DNA of 64,000 nt from Salvator merianae (taxonomy: Eukaryota > Chordata > Lepidosauria > Squamata > Teiidae), in the NCBI GenBank assembly GCA_003586115.2, contig QVOM02000112.1, forward strand, positions 45,004,178 through 45,068,177, written 5' to 3'. The notes below the pieces were generated by a model, which was not told where the DNA came from, did not search any database, and was given only the letters and a program-made list of their open reading frames with translations. Of this stretch, positions 45,111 through 56,242 are shown one piece after another (within the stretch, counting starts at the first letter, position 1; each line of letters starts with the position of its first letter). The position numbers and the translations under genes were made by a program.

Positions 45111-48100
45111 CCCAAAGAATGCAGAAGTGGTAAGTCTGTACCATTGGTGGTAGCAGTGGGGCAGAAGGACATGGGAAAGCACTGTCACAATCTTTTCTTC
45201 TCCTTAACTTTGCATTATCTAAGAAGTGTTTATGTCAGGATGCCAGCCAGACATTCTTACTCTTGGGGAACTCTCTCTTCAGCACTGCATAGATCCTACT
45301 ATGGTCTATTTGAAAAAGGAGGGAGGGAAGGAGAGAAGGAAGGAAGGAAACTCAAGAGACAAAACAGCATTTACCTTTTTTCTATTTCTACTACTGTAAA
45401 TGAGAGAAATGGTGTTTAGAAACACAAAATATATGTGAAGTACTGTTTAACCCTATGAAGACTGAGAAGCATTTATTTATAGTAAAACATCTATGAAACA
45501 TTTCAGCTTCATTGTGTGTAATTTTGGTTAGATTTGTACAAGGCAAAGAAATCACAAGACTCACCTTCCTAGGTGTGACTATCCCTGTAAGAATTACCAA
45601 TCTTACAAATTGATACCTGTAAGTTAAGCAGAAGTTTAATTTGGCCTTCAGTTGTGTATGTGTATCTACTTCTTGCATATACTTACAATTTGAATGAAAG
45701 CTAATAATCAGATATTTAATTTTCCTACCATTCTTGTTATTGCAAAGGAAGACATTTTTCAGGGGAGAAAATACTTGGGCAGCCAGCATGAGATAAGCAA
45801 TGCTTGATGCCAATAGGCTGGATCAAGTCCACTGATGGGAACTTTACTTTTTCTGCAAACCACATCAGAAGTACTTTCTTCACTACTCACATTGGGAAGA
45901 AGGTTTGGATTGTAAAAAACAAGTGTGGGTTAGAAGCAGTCATATTCTCAACTGATCCACAGCAGTGCCAAAGAACTGAAGCCTGTCCGTTCTTGTTATG
46001 ATCTTAATCCAGCTTAGGGTGTCCCATCTGAGCCATTTATTTACCAAAAACATATTCAATCTATCAATTACATACCAATGTCAAATCCAGCTTGGTCCTC
46101 CTGTATTCTTATCAAGAAGCAGATCTCATTGAATTCAATACAGCTCTAGGATGAATAACAATGCACAGGATCAGGCTAAAATCCCATCCTATTTTTTTCT
46201 GCAGTTTCATACTTTAGTAGTATAAACTGAACAATAACTTGAAGGAAAAAATGCTAGTTCGATGCTTTTGGAAAATGCATCAACTTCAAAACATGGACAT
46301 TTCTTTTATCAGTAATCAATTATGTTGAAAGAGACAGGCACTTGACCTTCATTTCCTTCCTCGCCTTTCTGTTTGTTCCTTCCATCTTAATCTGCTTTCC
46401 TGTTTTGCTTGCTGTTATCTCCATCTTCATCTAAACAGAACAAGGAGGCCTCTAGCCCATGTAGCAAATCAGAAAGCTACACTACTACAAAAATACAGCA
46501 GCCCAGAAATATCAAAGATCTATAAGGGTTTATTCTTCAGGGAATAAAATGGTATTGCCAATGAGTTATTTTTGTGCCATATCTTAACATGGGGTATTAA
46601 AATCTGTACTTTGACCAGTAATTGATCCCCTTGAGATCATTAATACATTCACTGTGATAAGGCACATTGTTTTTGCTGAAATCTTTCAAGACTAAAGGAG
46701 CCTAAATTCCCTAGTTATCTCTTTTAAAACAAAGCTTATGATGGCAGTGTTAATAATACTGAATATGGAAAGTAATTAATAGCTTTATCAAGGTCAGTAA
46801 AGAACACACATGTAACTTCATTATCACTCTGAGCAACTACTATCAGATAATTTAGATCTCTACAAATGCAGCCCAAGCAGACTTAATTGGAAACAAGGTG
46901 TGTTATCCTGCATCCAAGTAAGTGTCTTTAGAAAGTGCGCTTAATCTTAAGGCTAGTTTTGCCAATAAATGTGCTGGAGTGTGCGGCCCATAGGTTTCGG
47001 GGGGTGTAGTGGTCCTTTGTAATTGCATGGTATTTCTACCCTTTCACAGCAATAGTCTCATTGGACAATATGTAATACAACTGAGGTTGCTAGTGTGGTG
47101 CCAAGATACACTGGCACTCCTGAGGAGTTCCAAATTTTGTGAACTCCTCATTCACTGCCTTAGGGAAAGAAAGAAGTAACTAACATCTGTGATGACCACA
47201 TCATGCCCTGAAAATTCCAGATTTTCCCATGGGTCTCAGTGGTTGGTAAATTCCATACTATAGCTTCCAGTGATACCATTCTATGTGATAACTTTACTTG
47301 CTTGGATGTCATCTCGCCCAGATGTCTCTTTTTTCTTGGACTGTTCCATGGATTTTATCATGGCACCATATATATTTTGTTTCCTCACTTTCATTCCATG
47401 ACCTACAGAGACAGAGATAGAAAATGATAGTATGCTAGGAAAGCAATGGATGACACTCTGCAAACATCATACATGCACATAAGGACAAAATGATATGTCT
47501 TTTTATAAGCAAGTGTTGCAAGTGAACAGGAATCTGAATGGGAAGTTCAAATGACCACTGGGACATGGGATTTGTCCTCCAAATCAGAATCCATCTCAAA
47601 TACTCAATGGTATGGTGAGAGCAATCATCCCCCTTCTTTGATCAAATGACTCCACGCAGGCCTCTTCAACATTGTTTACTTCCTGCTGAAAACATCTCTT
47701 TGGCTGTTTGTGCCACAAGATCAACTTAATTCCATCAACTTGCCACAGGGAGATTTTACTTGAGTTAGCAATGTCCATGCCCCAGGTGAGAGAGCTGAAA
47801 AATTTAAATCCAAATGCAGGCACCCACGCTGAATAGTTGATTTAATCACTACATGTTGTTTACCTGTCCTGGGATGCGTGAATATTTACAGATTTTTTGT
47901 TTGCCCTGTTTTCTTCCAAACATCTGGACCCACGTCTTGAAGGTATAAGAGTAGGCACCCTCTTTCATTCTGTGTCCTTGGTTCATTTTTGCACTCATCA
48001 AAGTTCCTACATGTTCCTGTTTCTTCCAAAATCCATCAAGGGCTCTGTGAATAGGTTCCTGCTTCTATGAAAGCCATTGCTGAAATCATTATTGGATTAA

Positions 48101-49689
48101 TGGAAGACATCTGAGAGTCTCTTCCACTTCAAGGTTTTACTGTTGCAAAGATCTGTGGTGGCCCAACAAAATAATCCGGTACTAGTGAGATATGGCTAGC
48201 TAGCCTCTGAGTTCACCCATTCATGATGTCTTCTTCAATAGTTGTCAAATGAGCTATTACACCTGAGGTTTCTGGGTTCTCTGCCTCTGCTATACCTGTG
48301 CTGAAATTCTGAGGAAGCTTTCCAGGATGCCAGGAACTTACCCACTGTTACCAAGCCTGATCTTAGCCCAAACATCCATGTGTGTGTGTTTTGACAATGC
48401 CATTTCACTTTCTACCCTGTGTAGGCTGCCCTTGACTAAGAGAAGACCTTGACTAAGGGAAACCATCCTGCTTCCCTTCTTTCCTTCTGCTCTTTTTCAC
48501 TGTCCTTCTCTCCTCACTTTACTGCTTAAATGTTAAATGCTCAACTCTTCTAGAAAAAGGAGTGACATAGCTCAGCTTGGTCTCCTCAAATCATTTCAGG
48601 GGCTCTAGTTGATATTTGTGTGAGAAACAACTGATATTGTGTGGAGAGCAAATGATAGGAGACTCAAACTGGCAAATCACAGGGAAAGAGTTCATTATAG
48701 GGAGAGTCTCTGACACACAACACCATCTCTCCCCATCTGCTAAACTGAATTCTACAAACCCTTAAGTATACCCTCTATTTGCCTTTCTTCCTCCTACCAA
48801 CAGATTCTGATTGGCTACAAAATCTCCTATGATTATGTAGCCCAGCTGTCTTCTACTTTGTTTCTTGCCTTATATTAGTTCCTAGAGATGAGAAACTTTT
48901 GTCTGGTGTTTCCTTCGCTGTAGTTACAGTTAAAATGTTCTTCTTTGTCACATGTTACTGTTAACTTGGGGCTAGTTTGTCCCCATTTTGGTCTTCTTTC
49001 TATCTTCCATGTAATGAAGTTACTTCCTGTGCACCTTTAATCCTTAATAAAAGTAAACTTTGTATCAAAATCAGTCTATTTATTTCCTGGTCCCTGAGGA
49101 TTTGCTGTCAGTGGTGTCAACTGTCAAACATAACTTCTAGTCTTTTAATGATCCTGCTCATGGAAACACTGCTAGACACACACCCAGAGTTGTTCTTGTA
49201 ACAGTGCACTCATGAATAGCTGCATGATTAATGCACACATGCTCACTCTTATTTGTCTTTTGTAACCATGTAATTCAAAAGAATATAAGCCCCCTGTAGT
49301 AGATTAAAAATGCAGAATCAAACAGGATAATAATTAAGAAATCAAATGGGCATTTTTTTCCTTCATTCACTATCCATTCATCCAGTATTACTACTTCATA
49401 GCATTCAATGCAGTGCATACAGCATAAAATTTAATAATAACACAACAAAATGTTAATAAAATAGTTAAAACACCTCTTTGAAAACTTAGATCACAGGAAA
49501 AAGTCTAAATAAGCAGGAAAGTTTTTAACTGGTTCCCAAAAGTACAGGAGGGGGTATGTTTCTTTGCTTGAAGAAGTCCTCTCTTTTGTGGCAATTTTAT
49601 TTGTAGTTTTACGAAATTACATTTTAACTTTTTATATTATTGGTTATGGGATAGGATGGAATGGAAATGCAAATAAAGAAACAAATAGA
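45111..49689. other. Longest low-repeat interval of the window
   Basis: Nearly 4.6 kb without recognisable transposon ends or coding exons. Frames at 45,391-45,813 (minus), 45,144-45,419 (plus) and 47,596-47,823 (minus) show no domain. 46,550-46,870 is AT-rich and looks single-copy. If the window hides regulatory DNA, this interval is the best place to look. Confidence 0.4.
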
Positions 49690-49860
49690 AGTTTATTTAT
49701 TTATTTATGTATGTATGTATGTATTTATTTATTTGCATTTTTATCCCGCCCTATACCTGAAGGTCTCAGGGTGGGTTACAACAATTAAAACAACAACAAC
49801 AATAACATAAAAGGTATGCAATAAAACAGTAGTCTGAAAGTAGGGAGGAAAGCTGTACCT

Positions 49861-50112
49861 TTAGCCAAAGGCAAGGGTAAATAGGTGCATCTTTATTGCT
49901 CTCCTAAAGATGTAAAGTGAAGAAGCTTGATGCACCTCAGGGAGAAGAGTGTTCCACAGTCTAGGGGCCACCACTGAAAAGGCCCTATCCTGGGTGCCCA
50001 CCACTTTAGCTATTGAAGGCAGTAGTACAACCAGGAGGGCTTCATCTGCAGATCTTAAGGCATGGGCAGGCTGATATGGGAGAAGATGCTCCTTTAGGTA
50101 TTTGGGGCCCAA
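49861..50112 (-). pseudogene. LINE ORF2 C-terminal segment
   Basis: Same frame as the reverse transcriptase at 50,128-50,841, 15 bases further on. It contains 'PKYLKEHLLPYQPAHALRSA' and 'FSVVAPRLWNTLLPEVHQA', segments found near the end of L2-like ORF2 proteins; the second also recurs, more diverged, at 36.3 kb. It ends at a natural-looking stop before the 3' UTR. Function of this C-terminal region is not assigned. Confidence 0.8.
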
Positions 50113-50127
50113 GTCATTTAGGGCCTG

Positions 50128-50841
50128 TTAGGTTAAGGTTATCGCCTTGAATTGGGCTCTGTAGTGAATTGGCAGCCAGTGCAGCTCCTTTAAGACCAGC
50201 ATGATATGCATCCAGCCAGCTGGTCTGGCCAGCACTCTTGCTGCTGCATTCTGCACCAGTTGTGGCTTCTGAACCGTCTTCAAGGGCAGTCCCATGTAAA
50301 GGGCATTACAGTAATCCAGTCTGGAAGTTGCCAAAGCATGGATTACTGTGACCAGTTTACATCTGTCCAGAAGGGGTTGTAGTTGGTGAACCAGCCGTAG
50401 CCGAAGGTATGCATTCTTGGCCACCGCCTCCACCTGAGTTTCAAGTGTAAGCGTAGAGTCCAAGAGTACACCCAGATTCCACACCTGTCCTTTCCACGGC
50501 AGAGCAACCCCATCAAGGGTCAGATGCCTTCCAACTTCATGGATCCGAGACCCTCTGACACACAGTACCTCCATCTTGTCTGGATTCAGCTTCAATTCAT
50601 TGGCCCTCATCCAGCCCATTACTGCTTCCAGGCACCTGTCCAACACTTCAATCACCTGTTGTGATTCAGATGGCACAAAGATGTAGAGCTGGGTGTCATC
50701 TGCATATTGATGACATCTGACTCCAAATCTGATGACCTCCCCCAGTGGCTTCATACAGATATTGAAAAGCATGGGAGATAAGATCAACCCCTGAGGAACC
50801 CCACACCTGAGTTCCCAGGATGATGAGCAGGAATCTCCCAC
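50128..50841 (-). pseudogene. LINE reverse transcriptase, partial ORF2
   Basis: This 237-codon open frame is the catalytic half of a non-LTR retrotransposon reverse transcriptase, the enzyme that copies LINE RNA into DNA at a nicked target. Seen directly: GVPQG at about residues 14-18 and the catalytic YADD box at 46-49 ('HQYADDTQLY'), followed by a thumb-like region with 'LKLNPDKMEVL' and 'SRLDYCNALYMGLP'. These features place it in the L2/CR1 side of the Jockey-type LINEs. The frame ends at a TAA, but the same reading frame resumes after it at 50,112-49,861, so this looks like one nonsense mutation. A stop upstream of the frame and the hAT-like insertion at 50,990 separate it from the N-terminal half. 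It cannot make an active protein. Confidence 0.85.
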
Positions 50842-50989
50842 AACTACCTTCTGGAATCAGCCTTGGAGATAGGAGCAGAACCACTGTAACACAGTGCCTC
50901 CAATTCCTAAACTCCGTAGTCTCTCCAGAAGGATATCATTATCAATGGTGTCAAAAGACACTGAGAGATCCAGGAGAACCAATAGGGAT

Positions 50990-51977
50990 TAGGGATGTGC
51001 ACGAAGGCACTTTTCCCTTTTCGCTTTGCAGGAATGCGAAGCTCCTAGGCTTCATTTTCATGCAAAAAAATACGCACGAAAATGAAGCCCTTCGTTTTCG
51101 CGGCGAAGATTTTCGCCGCGAACGGAAGCAGAGAAAACAAGGCGAAGGGAAGAGCTTTGCCTTAATTTCTCTGCTTCGGATTGCGCTCGCCTCTCTCTCA
51201 TTCCCCCCCCCCAGTCTGTCAGTGTAATGACAGACTGGGGGGGGAATAAGAGAGAGGCGAGCGCCATCGGAAGCAGTGAAATCAAGGCAAAGCTCTTCCC
51301 TTTGCCTTGATTTCTTCGTTTCCGATGGCGCAGCGCTCTCTTTCACTCCCGCCGCAGTCTGTCAGTGCAATGACAGACTGGGGGGGGAATAAGAGAGAGG
51401 CGAACGCCATCGGAAGCAGTGAAATCAAGGCAAAGCTCTTCCCTTTGCCTTGCTTTATTCGTTTCCGATGGCGCAGTGCTCTCTCTCACTCCCGCCGCAG
51501 TCTGTCAGTGCAATGACAGACTGGGGGGGGGGAATAAGAGAGAGGCGAGCACCATCGGAAGCGGTGAAATCGAGGCAAAGCTCTTCCCTTTGCCTTGATA
51601 GCTCCGTTTCTGATGGCTGCTGGCTGCCTCATTCACCCTAGTCTGTCAGCGCTCGCGCTCACAGCCTAGGGGGGTGAGTCAGTGAGGGGAAGAGAAGGAA
51701 AATCAATGGGAAGGGAATCCCTCCCTTCCGTTGAGTTTTCTCCACCACCGCTCGCTGCTGGCTGGCTGATTCACCCTAGGCTGTCAGCGCCAGTGCTGAC
51801 AGCCTAGAGAGGTGAGACATCGGCAAATTGCGAAGGTCCCGAAATGCTTCGAAAAATTGAGGGACCTTCGCAATTCGCATTCGTGATTTCTGTTGCCCTT
51901 CGCATTCGATGCGAAGGGCACGGAATCACGAAATTCGATCGAAAATCGAATGCCACGAAGCTTCGTACACACCCCTA
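50990..51977. mobile_element. hAT-like element, 988 bp, with hairpin array
   Basis: The left end is TAGGGATGTGCACGAAGG and the right end CTTCGTACACACCCCTA. ATAGGGAT flanks it exactly on both sides (50,982-50,989 and 51,978-51,985). It interrupts the LINE ORF2. The left 200 bp match the start of 63,777-64,000 and, inverted, the right part of 57,283-58,011, so these three form one subfamily. The centre is a tandem array of palindromes. CpG-rich, no transposase. Confidence 0.9.
51212..51600. repeat. 143-bp tandem repeat of nested hairpins
   Basis: The hairpin CAGTCTGTCA-6 bases-TGACAGACTG starts at 51,212, 51,355 and 51,498, exactly 143 bases apart. Between hairpins each unit holds further inverted repeats: 'gccatcggaa' with 'ttccgatggc' and 'tcaaggcaaag' with 'ctttgccttga'. 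So every unit is a palindrome and the units are repeated head to tail. Runs of 7-10 G or C follow the hairpins. Confidence 0.9.
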
Positions 51978-52249
51978 ATAGGGATGCATTCCCCTTGTCT
52001 TTCTCCCAGATAAGGTCATCAAGTAGAGTGACCAAGGTGGTTTCTGTGACATAACCAGACCTGAAGCCAGATTGAAATGGGTCTAGATAATCAGCTTCTT
52101 CCAAGCATGCTTGTACTTGAACAGCTACGGCACTCTCTAATACCTTGCTCAAAAATAGTATGCTAATTCCATAAAGATAGTGCTGCTACAAATGAACCTT
52201 TGTTCCAGCATCCTTTTGGACAGATGGAGTCATTAGTAAGCAGTCTCTG

Positions 52250-52470
52250 AAAGTTCTCAGAGCTTGAGGTGCTCTTTAGTGAATGAGGCGGTCTTTCATA
52301 TATTCAGCTCCAGAACTGTTCAGGGTGTTATAGGTAAGATAGGGACCTTGAACTGGACTTAGAATACTATTAGCAGCCTGTGCATCACTTGCAAAACAGA
52401 GGTCACATGGATCTATCTTCCAAATTTCCATACTAAACTGGGCTCAGTGCTCTATACCAATTGCACTCTC
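52250..52470 (-). mobile_element. L2-like LINE fragment, old
   Basis: 'gttcagggtgttataggtaagatagggaccttgaactggac' (in pieces, 52,318-52,358) parallels the 'gggcctgttaggttaaggttatcgccttgaattggg' part of the 50.1 kb copy; then 'agcagcctgtgcatcac'. It lies beyond the 5' break of the larger LINE and represents another insertion. Confidence 0.5.
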
Positions 52471-52518
52471 AAAGTCATTTTTAAGGGAAATCCACGAAGA
52501 GTGTGACATTTAACCCTT

Positions 52519-53260
52519 GCAGAACATAAGTATCTAGCTTGTGATCGTGCACTTCCAGACTTATCATAAAAACTTGCAAGCTCTACAAACACCACATAAA
52601 CTCTCCTACCATAACTATTCTGGGTTCAGTTCTTCAAGTATTTTGATTTTATCCTCAAGTACATCAAAGGTGAATAGAGCTGCTTGACAGATGCTCTCTC
52701 TCACAAGCCACAGTATCACACATCTGATTCTATGGTGGAAACTTCAATCCTTACCCCCCAAGCAGCTGCATATAGCTGTAGCTCTCAATGTTACAAAAAT
52801 CCTAGGTGCTGAAATCCACTCCTGTCTTGCCTCTGATTCCTGGCATTTAACTAATCCTTCTAAACTCACTATAGAATAAGAGCTGTCTACCATGAAAGGC
52901 AAGTGTTACATTCCTCAGGCAATACACTGTAAAATTCTACAATTACATTATGACAATCCTACTGCCAGCCATTTTTTATTTCACAATACTTTCCCCTCCC
53001 TCAAACATTTGTACTGGTGGCCTGACTTGTGTGAAGACATTGAACACTATGTTTGCCCCACTGAAACACCTCTAAAGTTGCTCCAACAAGTCTGAAGGAC
53101 TTCTACAACCCCTTCCCATTCCTGCATGCCCTTGGCAACAGCTTTCTATGGATTTTGTCATAGATCTCCCCTTTTGTCCAGATTCTCTGTCATTTGGAAT
53201 ATTGTGGATTATTTCTCTCATATGGCTTATTTTATTCCTTCATTCCATGGCCATCTCCAA
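52519..53260 (+). pseudogene. Broken Ty3/gypsy retrotransposon pol fragment
   Basis: Read across frames on the plus strand, it first shows the end of an RNase H domain: 'EHKYLACDRAL' (52,519), then 'WVQFFKYFDFILKYIKG' near 52,620 and 'TDALSHKPQY' near 52,685. The integrase zinc-binding region follows in the frame 52,892-53,095 ('ILQLHYDNPTASHF', 'YWWPDLCEDIEHYV'). Then 'WQQLSMDFVIDLPF' at about 53,136 matches the first catalytic aspartate region of the integrase core. The order RNase H-integrase is that of Ty3/gypsy LTR retrotransposons. Several stops and frameshifts break it, and no LTRs were seen. It would be an old relic with no function. Confidence 0.75.
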
Positions 53261-53359
53261 TAATTTGTCTGATGCAGATGCTTCATTCTACTGGGAGGCC
53301 TGGCAACCCCATCCAATATTAGAGTTATGGTAAATTTCAGACCACCCCAATAAATCCAG

Positions 53360-53770
53360 CTCACCAGGACTCAACCTTGATCAGTTGGTATTCATCTGTC
53401 ATAGCCTGTAATCATCACTCCAACACTTCAGATATAAAGGAAAAGGTAGGTGTCATTTGCCTACTAATGACACTGTAGATGACCACTTCTCATGGTCTCA
53501 AATAGATATTAGTGAGGGAAATAATATTGACCCCTGTGGAACCCTACAATGAGTGTCATGTGTGGGAATGATCCCAAACAGAGTATCAGAATCATTGTAA
53601 CACAGTGTCTCAAGCTCCTAAGTCATGGATCCTGCCCAGCAAAAGACCATACTATTCTAAAATTGATGCTGATAAAGAAGAATTAACAGGGTGGCAATCT
53701 CTGGCTCCTAAAAGAATACTTTGCAGGGTGACTAAGGAGGTTCTAATGCAGAAATCAGTCCTAAAAGCAA
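53360..53770 (-). mobile_element. L2-like LINE fragment
   Basis: 'gttggtattcatctgtcat' (53,381), 'gaaataatattgacccctgtggaacccta' (53,519 on, in pieces) and 'tcattgtaacacagtgtctcaagctcct' (53,593 on) parallel 50,690-50,910 of the better LINE. It covers the region around and before the YADD box. The frame is lost. Confidence 0.65.
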
Positions 53771-53773
53771 ACC

Positions 53774-54342
53774 AAGGACCTTTCCACACTTGCCTAGTAT
53801 ATCAGAATAACCTGTTTGCTAGTATGCTTTTTCTGCACAGGACTAACACCACAGGACTAACAGTCTAGGATTGTTCTAAGTGCTCCCTATCCCTGTTTGA
53901 AAAGGTCTATAAATGTGTTAATATAATCTGATCTGGTTCAGGAGTCAAAACTTCTCCAAATGGTCTGAAACAAGGACAAGGAAAATGCCACAGTTCTGAC
54001 TTCAAAGACAGTAGTGTTTTCCACTAGTTCTTATGCAAGCTTTGAATATTATCTTCAAAACCCCAACTCAAAACTAGTTCAGTTCTGCCCTCATGCACCA
54101 AATGCAACATTGGAGCAATGTGGACATGGGCCAATTGCAGGGAAGGGTGGGTGGTACTTGTGGCAAAAGTATGCTTCACCTGGAGCAGAACAGGGAAGGC
54201 ATGTCTACACTGCTGCTGGTATTCGACCAGGACAAAGGTATTCCAACCTAGCAATGCAGATAACACTTGTTGGGCTCAGACCAGGAAAGGCTGGAGTAGA
54301 CTAGTTAAGCCACTTCAAAGGAGGTAAGTGTGCAAATGGCCC
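53774..54342 (+). mobile_element. Harbinger-like MITE, degenerate
   Basis: The left end is 'aaggacctttccacacttg' and the right end 'gtaagtgtgcaaatggccc'. It is similar at the left to the outer element at 11,816. No clear target duplication. Frames at 54,014-54,304 (plus) and 54,024-54,266 (minus) are chance. Confidence 0.5.
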
Positions 54343-56056
54343 AAGATAGAATATCACTTTCACTTAGGAGTTGTAGTTTTTCAGATACAAACATCTTGCC
54401 CAGAAAGAGGATATTAACAGTAAGTCAGTAGTTCAATAGCACCTCAGGGGACAAGGAGGCCCAAGGAGCTGTTCAGGGTGAAGAGAAATCACTGATGTTT
54501 TTAATTCTGCTGGCATCAGCCTCTCCTTTAGTAAAGTATTTAGTAGTCTCTAGAGGCAAAGGCTAGTTTTTAAGCCTCAATAGTGAATATAAAAAAAAAT
54601 GCAGTTTCAAGACAGTGGGGTGGTTCTGTATCTCCAAAGACTGGTTCATATATCTGGAGTAATTTTATGCACCAGATATTTCATTTATATTTCTAGAGTT
54701 GATTTGCATCCCCGAAACAACATTTCCCTGCTAGACTGGAACAGGGAAGTGTATGCACCCAGAAATCTGTAGGAAGTTTTTAACTTGCTGCTTTGATAAC
54801 TGGATTAACAATACTGATCTTTATTTTCAGTTACAGGATGGATGATACATCACAGGTTGTAATCAATAACTAATTTGACCATTTTACTGAACCTACAAAC
54901 TAAAAATATTGAAATAGAAACAGAGGCAATGGAAGTGTTGATGAATAAGGAATGAAACAATGAATAATAAAAAAAACTGAGCTTACAAATATTGCTGGAG
55001 GGCAAATATAAGAACATGACAGGATGAGAGCAATAGCTTCCAGGGAAGAGGTACTTAAATTGCTGTTTCCTTTCAAGAAACACCCCACTGTGCCATTTTT
55101 AGCATTTGCATCATCCCCTGCACTCCAAGCGTTGCCTTAAGATGTCTTCCAAGTAAATGGCAAGAGATAGGAAGGACTAAGTTTTCAAGTGCACCAAGGG
55201 AGTAATGAGGGAGATGTTGTGTTTTAAGGAAAATGAAGAACGTGTCAAACAGTTGTGTATTCTCAGGAAGTCAGGGCATATGTGCATTCAGATATGCATC
55301 TCAAGTACCATTACAATTTTCTTTCCAGAGCTGTGTCATACCTTAAAATGAAAAACACGAGGGAACATTCCTACCCTTTTCTAAGGGCATTGCATGCAGA
55401 TCATTTTTGAAAAGATTATGGAATTTAATTCAAAATGCAATATAGTCTGATTTGAAAAAATGTGTTGTGAGCTGTTTTAGCATCTTCGTTTTCAGTGCCC
55501 ATCACAGTGCCAGAAAGCCAGGCCATTACATTCCACAGCTGTATTATCAGCTGCAGAGACTTGATGTCTCCAATGTTGCCCAGAGGAAGAGGTGATGGCC
55601 TTGGAATGTTGACACTCCAAGTCTGGCAGGAAGGGCAACCAGGTGGAAAGAATATTACTCGGTTGAGAGGATGGAGTAAGGCAGATACAGTATGGGTCTG
55701 TGAACTTCACACTTGTCTGCTGGAACATCCCATGCTGTCAGCTGGAACAGTGTGTCTGCACCCAGATGTCACCACAATTGTCCTGAGGTTGTCTGAGCCT
55801 CGCCTGGAACACTCCATCTGTGGTCAGCTTAAAATTTGTCTACAGGCATTCCCACAGCAGCAGGATTGGTGCATTCACACCACTGGTGGTGATACAAGGC
55901 GAGGGTCCTAGAGATTTGGACTTTCAAGGCTTAAAGATTAGAACCTCAAGGCTGGACCCACCCTTACACACTGGATATGATGTCCTCTTGCCCAATCATG
56001 GTGAGGGGTGGGATATCTGATATTAGGTTGTCCCACCAGGAACAGACCATGGACAC
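54343..56056. other. Non-coding interval with one unexplained ORF
   Basis: The frame 55,495-55,911 (plus, 138 codons) is open and follows a pyrimidine-rich stretch ending in 'tttcag', but its protein shows no recognisable domain, and the local base pattern looks like the MITE families. I treat it as unproven. The rest shows no ends or genes. Confidence 0.35.
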
Positions 56057-56059
56057 CTA

Positions 56060-56239
56060 GGCCCTTTCTGCACTTGGCCTTATTTCAGATTATATCTTGG
56101 AATGGGGATCTGCCATCTGCATGCTACTATGAACTATGGCAGGCCCCACCTGGGGCCTGCTATAACCTGCATTAGCATGTGGATAGCAGGTCCCTATTCT
56201 GGGATATAGTCCAGAATAAAGCCAAGTGCAGAAAGGGCC
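56060..56239. mobile_element. 180-bp palindromic MITE, copy 2
   Basis: Arms begin GGCCCTTTCTGCACTTGG and end CCAAGTGCAGAAAGGGCC, an exact 18-bp terminal match, and continue inward as a near-perfect palindrome. CTA flanks both sides (56,057-56,059 and 56,240-56,242), the complement of the TAG seen at copy 1 (3,118-3,297). Same length as copy 1. Confidence 0.85.
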
Positions 56240-56242
56240 CTA

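Larger units (their letters stand above)
49690..52185 (-). mobile_element. L2-like LINE split by a hAT-like element
   Basis: Minus strand. The 3' tail is at 49,690-49,790 (ATTT/ATGT units, then the 'gggcgggataaaaa' tail). The C-terminal region is 49,861-50,112, the reverse transcriptase core 50,128-50,989, and the upstream part of the reverse transcriptase 51,986-52,185 ('FLSKVLESAV...YLDPFQSGFRSGY'). A hAT-like element (50,990-51,977) splits the ORF and duplicates the 8 bases atagggat on both sides. 5'-truncated: the endonuclease is missing. It is the best-preserved LINE in the window. Confidence 0.85.

Noticed and set aside
55495..55911. Possible 3' exon after 'tttcag'
   Set aside because: No recognisable protein similarity, no partner exons and MITE-like base patterns. 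Left as unproven rather than called.
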